Shown here piece by piece: positions 25,135 to 38,644 of a stretch of 64,000 nucleotides of DNA. The notes under the pieces were generated by a model. It was not told where the DNA came from. It worked only from the letters and a program-made list of their open reading frames with translations, and did no database searches. Position numbers and translations under genes: made by a program. The stretch is taken from the NCBI GenBank assembly GCA_963669155.1, contig OZ022584.1, forward strand, positions 779,740 through 843,739. The letters run 5' to 3'. Numbering within the stretch: the stretch's first letter is position 1; each line of letters begins with the position of its first letter. The stretch comes from Arbacia lixula. Taxonomy: Eukaryota > Echinodermata > Echinoidea > Arbacioida > Arbaciidae.

Positions 25135-25895
25135 CTAATTACTACTGAACAAGTGGGTTTTGAGTGAGGATTTGAACTTTTCTACTGTGTCAGCATGTTT
25201 GATGTGAGTTGGGATTGGGTTCCACAGTGCCGGTGCTGCATGACTAAAACTACGCTTACCATAGTAATTGGTAGCGATACCGGGTACTACAAATAAATCT
25301 TTTTGGCGTGATCACAGATTTCTGCCAGGTTCATATTTGGTAAGGAGATCAGTAAGATATGCTGGAGCCAAATCATTAAAACATTGGTAAGTAATCAATA
25401 GGATTTTAAATATTCGTTTACGTACAGGCAACCAGTGTAAGGCTTGTAAAATGAGAGTTACAGACTCATATTTTTTGGTCTTTGTTACAAGCCTTGCAGC
25501 ACAATTTTGAATGAACTGAAGCTTATGAAGCTGAGTGTCATGCAAGCCATACAGTTAACTATTAAAATAATCAATATAACACATAACAAAGGCGTGAACT
25601 AATATTTCAGTGGCCCCCTTGTCAATGTAAGGTCGAATTTTGTTTATTTTGTATAATGCAAATGAGGCAGACCTGCATTTGGAAGCAACATAATCTTGAA
25701 TGGTTAAGTGATAATTTCTTGTTTTTTTACAGGAAGAACTTGAGTACCATCAATGTTGATAGGAAAATAATTATGTGTACGAAATCGAGATGACATATGC
25801 AGAACTTCCGTCTTTTTACCATTCAACTTGAGGCCCGGATGGTCTGTGAATAAAATTTGAAAAAGAGTCAGTGGCGGAGCCAGGAGGGGGCACAA
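25135..25895 (-). pseudogene. LINE (L2/CR1-like) 3' fragment
   Basis: On the minus strand: DHPGLKLNGKKTEVLHMSSR (25800s), then LHKLQFIQNCAARLVTKTKK, LILQALHWLPVRKRI FKILLITYQ, AYLTDLLTKYEPGRNL, and after a damaged junction YGKRSFSHAAPALWNPIP and FKSSLKTHLFSSN with a stop at 25137-25135. This is the standard C-terminal end of L2/CR1-type reverse transcriptases. It is 5' truncated near 25895 and frameshifted. Its 3' UTR runs to about 24956 and joins an (AAT)n microsatellite. Confidence 0.85.
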
Positions 25896-26910
25896 GGGGC
25901 GTCCCCCTTCTATTTATGGAGAATCTCACGCTGAATGATTATATCGATTGAACAATATCCAAGGAAAATTCAGTCTGTGCCCGCCCCCCCCCCCCCCCCC
26001 CTATTTTCAAATACATGTATTCCGTCGGTTCCCCCTCTATCACTACGTACTGGATCCACGGCAAATGAATTCACGTGTGGCTTTGCTTGGGAACGTTGTA
26101 TTCGTAACCAAAAACAATTAAAAACCAAGCTAATAATAAATTCCTCTCATTATGTGCTATTCTGCCTATTCCAACGGCGTCTTTGGGCAGAGATAATACG
26201 TGAAAATGCCATTTGCCAAAGACAAACAAAATGTGTTTCCATGCCAAACAAGATATATTTGCACAATAGCGATCCTCGTATCCGGCCGTTCCGGATGAGT
26301 TGAGACCGGTATAGAAAAATATTAGCAAGTTTAGTACCAGACAGTCATCATATATAGTTCCTAAACTGTTTGTTTAATGTCTCTTTGATATACTCTCCTT
26401 CTCCTCAATTATCTGGGTTTGGGTAAGCGTTCAAATAGGTGACAATAGAAATTAATTAACTAGTAAATGAGTGTTAAGTATAGGTCTACAATCTCTGGGT
26501 GAATTGAGAGAGCGCTCTCAAAGAAATGAAAAACCATCAAAATGTCTGTACCAGATATCATATGTCATTCATAAAATGCTATTCTCCTCCTTTTTTGAGG
26601 TGAGGTGGGTGGGATGGGGTGGCAGGGAGTGTGGGTGGGATGAGGGTGAAAGTTAGGGACAATATGAATTAATTAGCCAGTAAACAGTGTGAAGTACAGG
26701 TTCAAGGTTAATGTTGAGTGCGCGGATATTCACACGCACGAAAGGCTCGAAGGCTGCTGATTAATTAACCAGACATGTAATTACAACAAATACACAAGTT
26801 GTTGAGGCTTTTGGTACCAACAAACTAAACAACACTTTCTGATTCTGTAGCTTTGTAGCATTAAGAAAGGCTTCACTGTTGCTTTCATTCTGACGCGAAG
26901 GACGATTATC

Positions 26911-27010
<100 letters not shown>

Positions 27011-27443
27011 ACACTCTGCGATCTATTTTACTCATTAAAAATGAGGTAGAAAACACGAAGCATGTCGTGAATAAACTTGCTGGTTACTATTGGATCGAAC
27101 ATCCCTTCTTCCTGTTACTGTAGTTAAGATTCACAACGTGTTAATTAGACGAATTTTCATTAATACTAGGAATATTATGATAGCGTTTGCATAGGTGTCT
27201 TTGTTATGTCCATTCCAGCATTCAGAAGGATTGCATTGCCGATTATAGGCCGATTGGATTAGAAACACATCTTTCACCGATGAAATAGTGAGCACGAGGT
27301 TTTAATTAGCTCTATGTGAAATGAAATGTGTTCCGTATTGATGTTGATGTAAAGCACGTTGCACAGTTCATCCAACCAAAAGCAGCTGTTTAGAATAGAG
27401 ATAATGTACACCGCTGGTACTGGAATCATGTTAAGAGAAGTGC

Positions 27444-27517
27444 AGATATAGTGGTGTAGTGGTTGTGACCTGGTACTAAAGATCTTGAGATTCTATGTTC
27501 ATATCCCAGCATGGTAC
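27444..27517 (+). mobile_element. tRNA-derived SINE head
   Basis: TGGTGTAGTGG (27452-27462) fits an RNA polymerase III A box and TGTTCATATCC (27496-27506) a B box. Their starts are 44 bases apart, the spacing in a tRNA. The sequence does not fold into a good tRNA, so a SINE head is more likely than a functional tRNA gene. The SINE body and tail are not defined. Confidence 0.5.
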
Positions 27518-28529
27518 TGGGTGGCTATCAGGGAAATACTTAGTCCTTTATATCTAATAATGTGATAAATATAGCTATAAACCCATAAACCGTAATGAGG
27601 AGGGAGATATTCTCAAAGAAAATGTTGTTATCTATAAAGCGAGTACCCCGTTAAGCTCCTTTACAAGAAGAAACGTTTTGCTTAGCAATATAGAACAAAG
27701 GTATGATAATGTTTGTAATAAAATTGCACTTTATGTGTACATCCTGCACTCCCCCCCCCCCCCCCCCCCACCGCCTACGCCCCACCCTCCAAGCCCTGCA
27801 CTTTTCCGATCTGTGTCAAGTTGAGCACTTACGACCATCAACCTATAACAAAATGTATTTGGTTGTATATCTTACCCAGGCGTGAATCCATACTGCCCAA
27901 ATAATCAAAGGACGTAAGACGCACATTATTCTCATAACATTTATCGATGTCTATATACAACAATAAGTGTATGCATAGGTAATGTCTCTGAGCGCAAATT
28001 CTACTTCTTAAAAGTAAAACAGGATGTACACGCACTAAAATATGTGTAGAAGTAACACGCACGTATGTGCTCATCCACTGCAGGAAAAACACCCTTTCGT
28101 CGTTTGCCACCTTTTGCCAGAGACTGGCAGTTTAGCGCTCGACATCGTAAGTCATGCCAAGTCTGTGATGTTCCTAAATGGTGTTCCTTGACCTTTGACC
28201 TCTGTATCAAAAACCAAGTTCAAAGGTCACTGAAAGGTCGACGCATCGTGTCTCCCGCCCGGGGTATATCACATAAATATTGGCCTTGTTTACCTGCATA
28301 GCTGCTCGGTATTCCATTGCCATAATTGGAGGAATAGAGCCATGTACGTGTACATAGTTTGTTGGACCATGTTTTGAAAATATATAAATCATAGATGAAA
28401 TTACAGCCTGTTTGATGACACTGTTCAATAGAGCTTGCCTTCACCTAGAGGTAAAGAATATTCAGCGTGTTGATTTTAACGTCAGCTGGGGGCGGTAGAA
28501 ATATTAGTAGATGTTAAAAACAAACATGT

Positions 28530-28905
28530 GACAATTAAAACAAAAATAACATAAGTCACAACTTGAATCAAGCTGAAATTTACAAATCGTTAAGTCGAAT
28601 AATGCACTAACAACTGCTATCACAGTGTCGTTAATAGTTCATGATGCTTTTAGCAGAAAATACCTTGTGGGTTGACATGTGTGATGCACAATCGTGTGCT
28701 GAATGAGTAATCTGATACACAAATTTGTTTTGGTCCTGATTTGTAAAAAAAAAAAAAAAAAAAATGAATATTCAAAGGATTATCAAATGCATAGTAATTG
28801 ATGAAATGTCACCAGACCTGTTCCCAAACAATTAGACATTCTTGACTTTGTGGTATTCTAATTTCAGCTTGATTTGATTTGTAATTTTTAAAAATCATTT
28901 TCCAA
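28530..28905. mobile_element. Long foldback element (second family), copy 2
   Basis: Shares with copy 1 the order ATGATG near the middle, ATGCACAATC, TTGATGAAATGTCACCAG, ACATTCTTGACTTTG and ATTTCAGCTTGATT, and its own arms (AATCAAGCTGAAATT twice, inverted) pair. A 20-base poly-A run sits inside (about 28744-28763). Confidence 0.6.
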
Positions 28906-30212
28906 AAGTGTAAAATGTTTTTAAACAACTATAGTCTTCCTCCTCTTGATACACGTACACCTATATCCTGATTACGAAAGGCAATTATAACTCGCTGCTC
29001 ATCAGAATAGCACGTGAGCCATATTCGTAATGGTATCAAAACGGAAGTATTTCGAAAAGGGAGGTAATAGATTGAGTTTTAGTTGTGGTCATAACAGTTT
29101 ATTCAAGCATCATAAAGGTATGGTCATAATATCTTTGAAAATGGGGTGTGGGTGAGGTTGTACGACGCAACGTGTGGTAACAAACTTGGCGTTTATATCA
29201 ATGTGAACGAAAGCAGAAATATTAATTTAGATTGATTGCATTTGGATAAGCATATGTCATCCATTCTATTCACACATTCGGTTTTTGGATACACCTGTGT
29301 CGTTATACGAATAACTAATTGCTCCATATCGACGAGACTTTGAGTCGTGGTTTAGGGGAGCCTCTACATTGTATAAAGCATAATCATGGGCCTGAAAGAA
29401 AATTTGGTGTGGGGAGGCGAGAGACAGGGGGTATGTTAGTCAACATAAGTGTTTTGTTTTGCACTCTTGTCGGCTTTCTTTTTTTATTGACATGTAGATG
29501 AATAATACATGTATGAGGTAACACCGAAATCTATCAATCTGCATATTCATGATCAGTCGATAATGTAAAAAAAAATCAACTCGCGTTCTTTGATTTATAC
29601 CAAATAATTTTAGATTTAGGGATTTAAACGAAGCTTCATATGAAATCATAATGAATATGTAATATGTGTTGTAAATATTCAAGAATAATCAAACATGTTA
29701 ACTGAATCTAAGTCATTCATTTTCTATCTTTAAATGAGAGGAGGAATAAGAAGTTCTGAGAATGACTTGTTGCACGGACATGATATTGTAGATATGCACT
29801 ATGAGCAATAGACTACGATGGATGTAACATGTGTGTATTATTCCTTAGCTGTATAAATTATTTTGGAAGAATTTACGGATGAAATGATTTCCGGACCTGC
29901 AATAAATGTTTTATAGAAATTAATTATTCATCTCATTTTTGTTGTTGTTTGGGGGATTTTTTTTTTAACTGTTTCAAAATAATTATTTAACTTGTTCACT
30001 TTAAGAAGTCTATGTTTGGACTCAGAGTTATCGCATGATCTAATTTTCTCAATTATTATTAATTTAATTGTAAGCATTTGTATAAAATAGATGTATGCAA
30101 GACACGCGTACATTTTTATCCATGGAAAGTTCATTAGATGCTTGTTCGTTTATCGCTTGCATACTTGTTCACTGAAACTCCATACATCAATCAGTGATTT
30201 GCTAATTACTTT

Positions 30213-30368
30213 CAGAACAGCCCCGATCGATCTTCTTTTGGTTTCGCCGTTCAATGCCTTCCACCATGAAGAAAGAGAAAGAAAGAGAGCGAGAGAGAGA
30301 GAGAAAGAGAGAAAGGGGGAGGAAGAGAGAGAGATAAAGGGGGAAAGAGAGAGATAAAGGGAAAAGAT

Positions 30369-30418
<50 letters not shown>

Positions 30419-30668
30419 AGGGGGAGAGGGGGAGAGAGAGAGAGAGATAAAGGGGGGGGAGAGAGATAAAGGGGGAGAGAGAGATAAAGGGAGAGAGAGA
30501 GAGAGAGAGAGAGAGAAGAGAGAGAGAGGGGGGGGGGGGAGAAAGGGTCACGCAGTGCAACACATATAGAGATACAGAGAGAAAGGAAAATTATATATTC
30601 AGAATAGCCCTGAGTCGACCTTCTTTTGGTTTCGCCCTCCAATGCCTTCCTCTATAGAGAAAGAAAGA

Positions 30669-30738
<70 letters not shown>

Positions 30739-30985
30739 GTGAGAGAGAAAGAAAAAGAAGAGAGAAAGATAGAGTGAGAGAGGGAGAAAGATATTTTTTT
30801 CATATAATTAAAAAAGCCCGACTCATCCTTCTTTTGGTTTCGCCTTTAAATTCTTGTAAATAATAATCAGGGTATGGGAAGGGAGGAAAAGTCAAAGAGC
30901 AACGAAAAATGAGAGAGAAAGAGAGAGAAAGCGAGGGAGAGAGAGAGAGAGAGAGAGAGAAAGGGGGGGGGGGAGAGGGAGATAT
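30213..30985. repeat. Three copies of a 45-bp module, each followed by (GA)n
   Basis: The module CTTCTTTTGGTTTCGCC with flanking AGAACAGCCC recurs at about 30213-30265, 30600-30651 and 30813-30855. Copies one and two run directly into long (GA)n arrays with GGGG and GATAAAG interruptions. A third array follows copy three after a roughly 50-bp gap (30907-30985). Confidence 0.85.
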
Positions 30986-31056
30986 CGAAGAAGGGAAAGG
31001 GGGATCGTAGGAGAGCAAAAATCAAGTGAGAGAGCGGGGGTGTAATGGTTATCGTG

Positions 31057-31511
31057 TTAAAGGGATAGTTCACCCTGAAGATAAGCTGGTTTCAGTGAAA
31101 GCAGAAACATGACAGAAATATATTAGTGAAGGTTTGACGAAAATCCGTCAAAGGATTAGAAAGTTATGATCTTTTGAAATGTCAATTTTGTGACGTCATG
31201 TGCGAGGTGCTCTCCCAAAAGTTGGGATATTTTTGAATACATGTATGTGTGTAAAAATGTATTTCTGATGATGTATCAAATGCACAGGTAAAAGGCTGCA
31301 TGTTTTGAGAAAATGCATATTTTCGAGAAAAAAATATGCACAACATAATGGGAGAGCACTTCTCAGATGACGTTACAAAATAAAACGTTTTCAAAGATGA
31401 CATCTTTCTTATCCATTGACGTATTTTCATAAAAACCTTCACTATAATGTTTCTGTCATATGTCTGCACTTATCGAAACGAATATAATTGCAGGGCGAAC
31501 GATCCCTTTAA
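31057..31511. mobile_element. TTAA-type foldback element, copy 3 (full length, 455 bp)
   Basis: Complete copy: TTAA then AGGGATAGTTCACCCTGAAG at the left and GCAGGGCGAACGATCCCTT plus TAA at the right. The arms are inverted repeats over more than 100 bp. Left-arm TGACGTCA at 31191-31198; the right arm carries TGACGTTA. No open frame of note. Confidence 0.88.
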
Positions 31512-31529
31512 CGGTGTTGCTCGGTAAGC

Positions 31530-32158
31530 TTTGACCATGATGACAATGGTGAAGATGATGGTTGGAGTGATGTCGGTTCTGGATAAAGGGGTAGTTGTGG
31601 TGATGTTGACTGTGGCGGTGGTGGTGGTATTGATTGGTGCTGATGGTGGTAGTGGTGCTAGGTGTAATGGTGGAGGTGGTGCTGATGGTGTGTTGTGGTG
31701 ATGGAGTGATAATTGGAGTGATATTGGTTCTAGAGAAAGTGGTAATGGTGGTGATGGTGGTTGTAATGTTGATGGTGTTGCACGGTGCACGGACTATGGC
31801 GGTGGTGGTGATGATGGTAAGAGTGATGTTGGTTCTGGAGAAAGGGAGAATGGTGGTGATGATGGTGTTGGTGTTGGTGGTGGTGGTGGTGGTGGTACAG
31901 GGTGTAAATGGTGGAGTTAGTGGTGGTAGTGCATGATGCTGGTGATGATGATGGTTGCGATGATGTTGTTGCGGTGGAAGGGATAATAGGGGAGGTTGAT
32001 CTGGTGTTGGTTGTAGTGGTGGTGATGAATGGATGTAATGGTTCAGGAAAAGACGGTAATGGTAGTGGCATGGTGGTGGTGATGGTTGTTGGATCAATGT
32101 TAGTTCTGGTAAAAGGGGGTTAATGGTGGCGGTGGTGGTGGAGGTGGTGGTGGTGGCC
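31530..32158. repeat. GGT/GAT-rich degenerate minisatellite
   Basis: About 630 bp of diverged GGTGATGGTGGT-type units. The phrase GTTCTGGA-AAAGGG recurs near 31576, 31728, 31829, 32040 and 32102, suggesting higher-order units of roughly 60-210 bp. It starts right after a TTAA foldback copy. Long His/Thr-rich antisense frames are artefacts of the repeat. Confidence 0.85.
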
Positions 32159-32711
32159 GTTCGTCTTGATTGTCCACCATGCTCTTCCCTGCATCATTAT
32201 AGTTATCAATACAATACTTTCTACAAACATGACAAAGAACCTGCTGTTACAAACGCGACCAAAGCGTGGCCCCTGCATATTCTGGCTCGCAGCTGTAATG
32301 TTAGCACACTTTTGTTCAAGGTCGTAACCAAGATGTGACAGTAGAGCTAGCTCCGGGCCGCTACCCACCAACGCACCCTTGTTTATTGGCCTCTTGGTCT
32401 TTCCCCGTGGCAGAGGAGACAAACCAGTGACAGTGTTTAGCTCATCGCGAAATTTAAGAGCCCGTCTTATCTATATTGCTTGTTTAACCTCTGAATATTT
32501 GTTGTAAATTTGATATTTCCCTCATACTGCTTCACAAGTCTATATGCCCTTATCATAATACGTTCTTGTGTGAAAGATGACTTTAAAAGGGCCGTGTTTT
32601 CGACGTCTTGTCACGTTGTATTTCATTGGTAAGATGAGCCCAGACAAACATAGCAAAGACGTGGCACATCGCACAAAGACCAAGAAATAGTGAGGAAGAA
32701 TTATTTTAGGT

Positions 32712-32714
<3 letters not shown>

Positions 32715-32767
<53 letters not shown>

Positions 32768-32815
32768 CGTGTTTGTGCGAGTGTGTGTCTGTCTGTGTGT
32801 ATGAGTGTGTGTCGG
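32715..32815. repeat. (GT)n microsatellite
   Basis: About 46 bp of perfect GT then an interrupted GT-rich tail. Confidence 0.95.
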
Positions 32816-33616
32816 TGTACAAAGATAAAATCTTTTAAAGGACTTTCGAGTGTGTGATGAGGTTGAAGATGTTAATTAAACTGTATTTATCTGGTAAAAT
32901 ATTTTTCCAGACGTACCTTAAATGGGGGTGTGACTGGTAGATTGATACGTAAGTAGATAAATCCATACATGCATAATGGTAAATAGATGAAAAACTAGAG
33001 TGATAATTATCAAAATCAGAAAACAATAGTAAATGGCACAGATGACCGAATATGAAATGTTTTTATATATAAATCAACGAACGCAAATGTAACGTTTTCT
33101 TAAAGGAAATATATCAACAAAAACAAAGATAATTTTATTTGATATATGTTCAAATGTACCATATTTAGATAAGATGGGTATATTGTACTTTCTACTTCTT
33201 AAAGTGATATGTCCCTATCATAATGTTGATCCTCAAGGACGATATGTCGTACTGAGAACGAGGAAGGATGTCGGTGACCAAACACAAATTATGAACTCAA
33301 CTAGATCGATGCTATTGGGCTGTAAAAGGTGAATAATACTTAATTAGATATATGATATCGAGCAGGTGCTTCAACGACATCCGAGAGCCTCTTGAAATAT
33401 TGTCTGAATTACTTTTGGATATTTCATCACTCCCATTTCAAGGAGGGGAGTTTTTAGGGAGTTTTAGAAATGTATATGTTTTTTGATTTGTTGTTGTGCT
33501 TTTTTTTTGTAGATCTTGGAACAACGGAAATATGGTATACGGAGTATCAGGGAAACATAAGGAAGGAAAATCAACCTACAACGATTGCGCAAGTTTAGTT
33601 CAATTGTGCCTGGCTG

Positions 33617-34062
33617 GACTCTTCTTCTTCTTGTTCTTCTTCTTCTTCTTTTACTTTTTCTTCCTCTCCTTCTTCTGTTTCTTCTTCTTCTTCTTTTACT
33701 TTTTCTTCCTCTCCTTCTTCTGTTTCTTCTTCTTCTTCTTCTTTTTTTTTCTTCTTCTTTTTCCTCTTCTTCTTCTTCTCTTTCTTGTTCCTGCTCTTAT
33801 TCTTTTGCTTCTTCTATTTCTTCTTATTATCCTCCTTCTTCTCATTTTTCTTTTTCTATTGCATTTTTATTCGACTTACCTTCTTCTTTTTCTTCTTCTC
33901 CTTCTTTTTGTTCTTGTTCTTGGTCTTCTAATTTCTATATTTCCCCTTATTATCATTCTCCTTCTTCTCCTTTTTCTTTTTTTTTTTGTAATTTTCGTCT
34001 TTTCCCATTCTTTCTCTTGTCCCTGTTCTTTTTTTTTCTCCTCGTTCCCTTGATCTCCTCTT
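33617..34062. repeat. Pyrimidine tract, CTT-rich
   Basis: About 445 bp that is almost all C and T on this strand. A block of about 60 bp (CTTTTACTTTTTCTTCCTCT with its neighbours) is duplicated in tandem near 33647 and 33707. Confidence 0.9.
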
Positions 34063-35989
34063 AATTAAGGTTTGATCCTGTTATTATGGAGATGTCGTGG
34101 TCATGGTGGTATACATGAAGTGATGATGTACTGTGACCATGGTGACTGACGATCTCGAGGTACCGACCTCAAGCCTCACCATGACACTTGTGTCCTTCTG
34201 CCAGATATGTTATCCACATTGCTGCTCCTCACTCAGGGGTATGAATGAATGGGTACTTGGTAGGGGTTAATAATTATGTATATTACATTAAATGAAAATA
34301 CTGAGTCTCCTTCTGGCATTTCATTATATGTAATCACTTTGTTTCGTGTTTTTTTTCATGCATGGTCTCCATCCACCGGTTTCATAAACCACTGGTTCAG
34401 AAGCGTTATTAAGTATGCAGAGGCTCAATGAGAAACACAAAATTCTGTTTCCATAGCAACGCATATTTACTTTAAAACGATGTGCCGAATTCAGTAAAGA
34501 ACGTGTCTTACGGCAAGCAGATTTTGCACATCAAATGCACACATCAATTCAAACTGTGATTTTGTTTTCTAAACTGTATACGATGTCACTACAACACAGA
34601 CTGACTGTCAACATTCCTAGACTAATGCTAAAAATACACAGACCCCCATCATTACGGGAATCCTAGGCGATAGCATCGGCTTTTTACCGACCTAATTAGC
34701 GGGCTGGGGCGGGTTGGAACTGCCTGGAGGTGGCAGGTTCACCGTGATTACTCCGCTCAATTGATTGGGTTCCTTCAGATTGGGCGGGATTAGAGCACTG
34801 GACGTCGCTTTCTTGTAAAACATTACGGCTGTGTGGTGATGACGTCTCTTTGTATATCGTGACATCATTATGAACGATAGCGTTCACCACAATGACTCAA
34901 ACACTAGAATAAGAACAACGAGAGTAGTTCAGGCGAATCTGCCACAAGCGTTAACTTCAATGATACACATAATGACGTGCATTCATGCTTTTTAAAGACA
35001 TCCCATGATGATCATGTCATTTTGAAAATGTATTTTCCAATATAAACTTATGTAACTTTCGCGATGAAAACGGTGAAAACGTCACTTTGTCTCCAGGAAA
35101 TTAATGCAAAATGTTAACTGATCATTTCACTGATTATACTAACCACTTCCAGTGCCTAGCAGGAAACTGCTTTGCTATGACAGTGTATGATACATATGTA
35201 TGCAATATATTTTTGTATGTATGCTTATTGGTTGTTGTGAAATATGCAAAGGTGCACTCAAAGGGCAAAGACTGGTTAGAAGGATTGTGATATAGGTAGA
35301 ACACAGGTACCCAATAGAAATGATAACGTACGTATACATGATCATAACTGATCATAAATAAGTGACAAGAGAGAGATGGCGGTGTGCGTGCAGCATAATG
35401 GTGTGATGTTCCTCGACTTATGATCATTCAATGGTAATGGCTGTATGGTAGATTTGTTTTCGATGTTTGGGCTTCCCCTCTCGTGCCCCATATTGCTATC
35501 AAATTACAATAGGATTAATTAGGATTGATGATGACAGCGATAGCCACATGTATTGTTATCATGTAATGATAATGACCAGGATAAGTCTTTCTTCGTTATC
35601 ATTGTCGCTGTCATCAATTGGCATAAATGGCGTTGTCGGATTCTTTGTAAAAAAAAAAAAGAAGAAGAAGAAGTTGACGTTATTATTGTGATTGTCGATG
35701 TCTTCATAATTGTTGCTGTCACTGTATAGTTGTAGATGTCGTTGCTGTCACTGTGGCTATCATTGGCCATGTCATTGATATTACCATCGTCGCGATTGTA
35801 TTTGTCACTGTCCCCAGAACGGAGAGTCATAATTCTTTGATGACGGAGAACTACCATCAGTGACCAATCCTTGTTGGAACGACGTAGTAAGAGACGGGAT
35901 GGGCTGGTAGACATACTGGGCATCGGGCTGAATGGATCACAGTAGTCTGCCAGTGATTATCTTAGAATTAAACCATATCCCTGAGATGA

Positions 35990-36450
35990 ACTAGAAGGGA
36001 GAAGGAGAAAACTCTTAAATGAGAAAAGAAGCAAAAGGGAAGATGAAGAATAACGGGAAGAAAAAACATTGAGAATAAAGACAAGAACAAGCACAAGAAC
36101 AAGAACAAGAACAAGACGAATACAAAGAACAGGAAAACAAGAAGAAGAAGTTCAATCAGAAGAAGAGGAGAAGAACAACAACAAGAACAAGATAAAGTGG
36201 GGAAGAAGAACAAGTACACGAAGGAGAAGGAGGAGGAGGATGAGGAGGAGGAGGAGGAAAAGGAGGAAGAGGAGGAGAAGAAATATTTACAAAAAAAAAG
36301 GAGTAGAAGGAGATGATGAAGCTGATTATGAGAATCGTGGAGAAGAATAAGACAAAGAAAAAGTAGGAGAAATAAGGAGGGGGGGGGGGTAAAAGGAAGA
36401 ACAGCAGAAGGGTGGGGGAGGCGCTGTCGTGTTTCAATTGATTCAAAAAC

Positions 36451-36506
<56 letters not shown>

Positions 36507-36528
36507 AGAGAGAGAGAGAGAGGGGGGG

Positions 36529-36578
<50 letters not shown>

Positions 36579-36618
36579 GGGGGAGAGAGAGAGATAGTGA
36601 GAGAGAGAGATAGAGAGA

Positions 36619-36696
<78 letters not shown>

Positions 36697-36697
36697 C

Positions 36698-36728
<31 letters not shown>

Positions 36729-36732
36729 AAGG
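35990..36732. repeat. Polypurine tract, GAA/ACAAGA then (GA)n
   Basis: From about 35990 to 36376 nearly all purine with (ACAAGA)n near 36080-36115 and GAGGAG blocks, then after a short gap (GA)n with G7-9 islands from 36452 to 36732. Confidence 0.9.
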
Positions 36733-37199
36733 AGCCATCAAGGGGTCAATGGCCGAGTCAATGTTTGAAGGGCTTATGTTTTGCTAAAAGGAGCCCTTTT
36801 AAGACGAGACACATCTTTTCGTCAGTCCATTTACCACAAGCGTCGCCCGTTTCCTGTCTACATAGGGGTGGACCTCCGGACAGTCCGTAGACTGCACATC
36901 GTATGTGCTGTTCGTGAAATTGTTAGCGCAAGTCATTACCAAATTTAATGCGTCATATTAATATCAAATCGTGTTTCTCCCTCCTGCCTCCTTGAGATGG
37001 GCAGGATTGGAACAGAGGATAACTGTCCGTGAGTGACAGCGCAGATAATGTGTTATGTCCGATGCTATCAGGGCGTACGGAACGAGTAAACTGATGGAGC
37101 CGGTAGTATGGGCGTGCTGCAGCCGCTTGTCATGCCGAGTAATCCCTCGATAGTTGGCGTGGTTGGTTCGCGAGCCCACCCACAAGTGCGCGTGTACTT

Positions 37200-38160
37200 T
37201 CTGCTCGATCATAGCGTTCTCTTGTCTCTCTTTCTTCGTGTCATTATTTCTCCTTTTCTTCTCATCTTCTTCCTGTTTGTAATTCAAACATTCTCCTCGC
37301 TTTTTTCACATTTTTGGTGATTCTCTCTCTTCTCACTTTCTTCACATGCCCTTACTTTCTTGAATTTGCTCACTTTTTAAAGGTATTTCAGTCCAAATGT
37401 CTTTTTACTTCCTTCATGTCTTTATAAATATCCCATGTTCTCTTTATATTATTCGTATTTCTATTTCTTAACAGTCCGTTTCTTCCCTCCATTGTTTTCG
37501 TTTTCGTTTTTTCATGGCATTTATTTTGTCTACACTTCTTTCTTATCCTTTTAAATTTCGCTTCATCATGTTTGTACTTTGAAATCTCGCTTATTTCATA
37601 TTTTTCACAATCACCACCCTCATCATCATCGTCGCCACCATCATCGTCATGAATACCATTTTCCACGTTACCAGCAAAATGAGGATTACAACAATGATAA
37701 AAATGACATCACTTGATATGAACATACATAATGAAATCACCACTTCCATGATTATATTAATGTAATCAAAATAATTTTGACTTTACATACTATATCTGCA
37801 TACGTATGCTCTACTGCTACTTGATTTCGATATTCACATATGTCTTTCCCTTTATTCTTCATGTCAGTTCTTCAGTAGTATTCATCGTCTTTTTTCTTTT
37901 AACCTTTTCTTCCTCCTCTTGATTTAAGTTTCTCTTTGTCTTCTTTTTCATCATCACTTTATCTTATTTCTTCGTCTCCTCCTCTGTCTTCTCCTCCCTT
38001 CGATCTTTCTTGTATCTTCTCTCCATCTTCTCCTCATTCTCTCCTCCTATCGACTATTTCCCCCATCGTTTTCCTTCTTTTCTTCTCCTCTTCCTTTTAG
38101 AAATCTCCTCTCTCCCCTTCTCTCCCCTCCCTCGACCTTCTTCTCCTGTCCATCATGTTC
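37200..38160. repeat. Pyrimidine-rich zone
   Basis: Strong C/T excess on the plus strand in two parts (about 37200-37400 and 37860-38160), with ordinary AT-rich DNA between. No gene seen. Confidence 0.6.
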
Positions 38161-38242
38161 CACTCAACAAACATGAAGGCTGACATGTATAAGGCCACCG
38201 CATGCGGGACGATCCGATCAGACCTACGACTCTGCGACTAGC

Positions 38243-38644
38243 TTAAAGGGATAAGTTTTGATATTGTGACGTCACGTTCGAGGTGTTCTCCCATATGTTG
38301 TGTACAACTTTTTCCATAAATTGCCTTTTTTCTATGCTTTGATGAAGCAATACATTCTTTTCATAGCGATATGTGCGTGAAAACATGTGTCTAATGATAT
38401 ACCAAACGCACAAGTGAAATGGTAAATAGGCCTATCCTTTTGAGAAAATTGACATTTTCCCCCAAAAAAAGTGTACACAACAAATAGAAGAGAACCTTGC
38501 ACGTGACGTCACAAAATCAAAACTTAAAATCAAATAAATCTCTGTTCCTTTGAGCGATTTTCGTCAAACCTTCACTAATATATTTCTTTCACGTGTCTCC
38601 TTTACTTGAAACCAAAATGATTTCAGGGTGAATTATCCCTTTAA
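38243..38644. mobile_element. TTAA-type foldback element, copy 4 (left arm internally deleted)
   Basis: Starts TTAAAGGGATAAG, skips the outer part of the left arm, and continues TGTGACGTCACGTTCGAGG. The right arm is complete and ends TCAGGGTGAATTATCCCTT plus TAA. Two perfect TGACGTCA sites (38267-38274, 38504-38511). Confidence 0.85.

Noticed and set aside
28065-28301. 78-codon plus-strand frame
   Set aside because: Overlaps the half-site cluster and repeat-like DNA, with open frames on both strands. No coding signature.
31456-32097. 213-codon antisense frame rich in His, Thr and Pro
   Set aside because: Arises from the GGT/GAT minisatellite. No hydrophobic core or domain.
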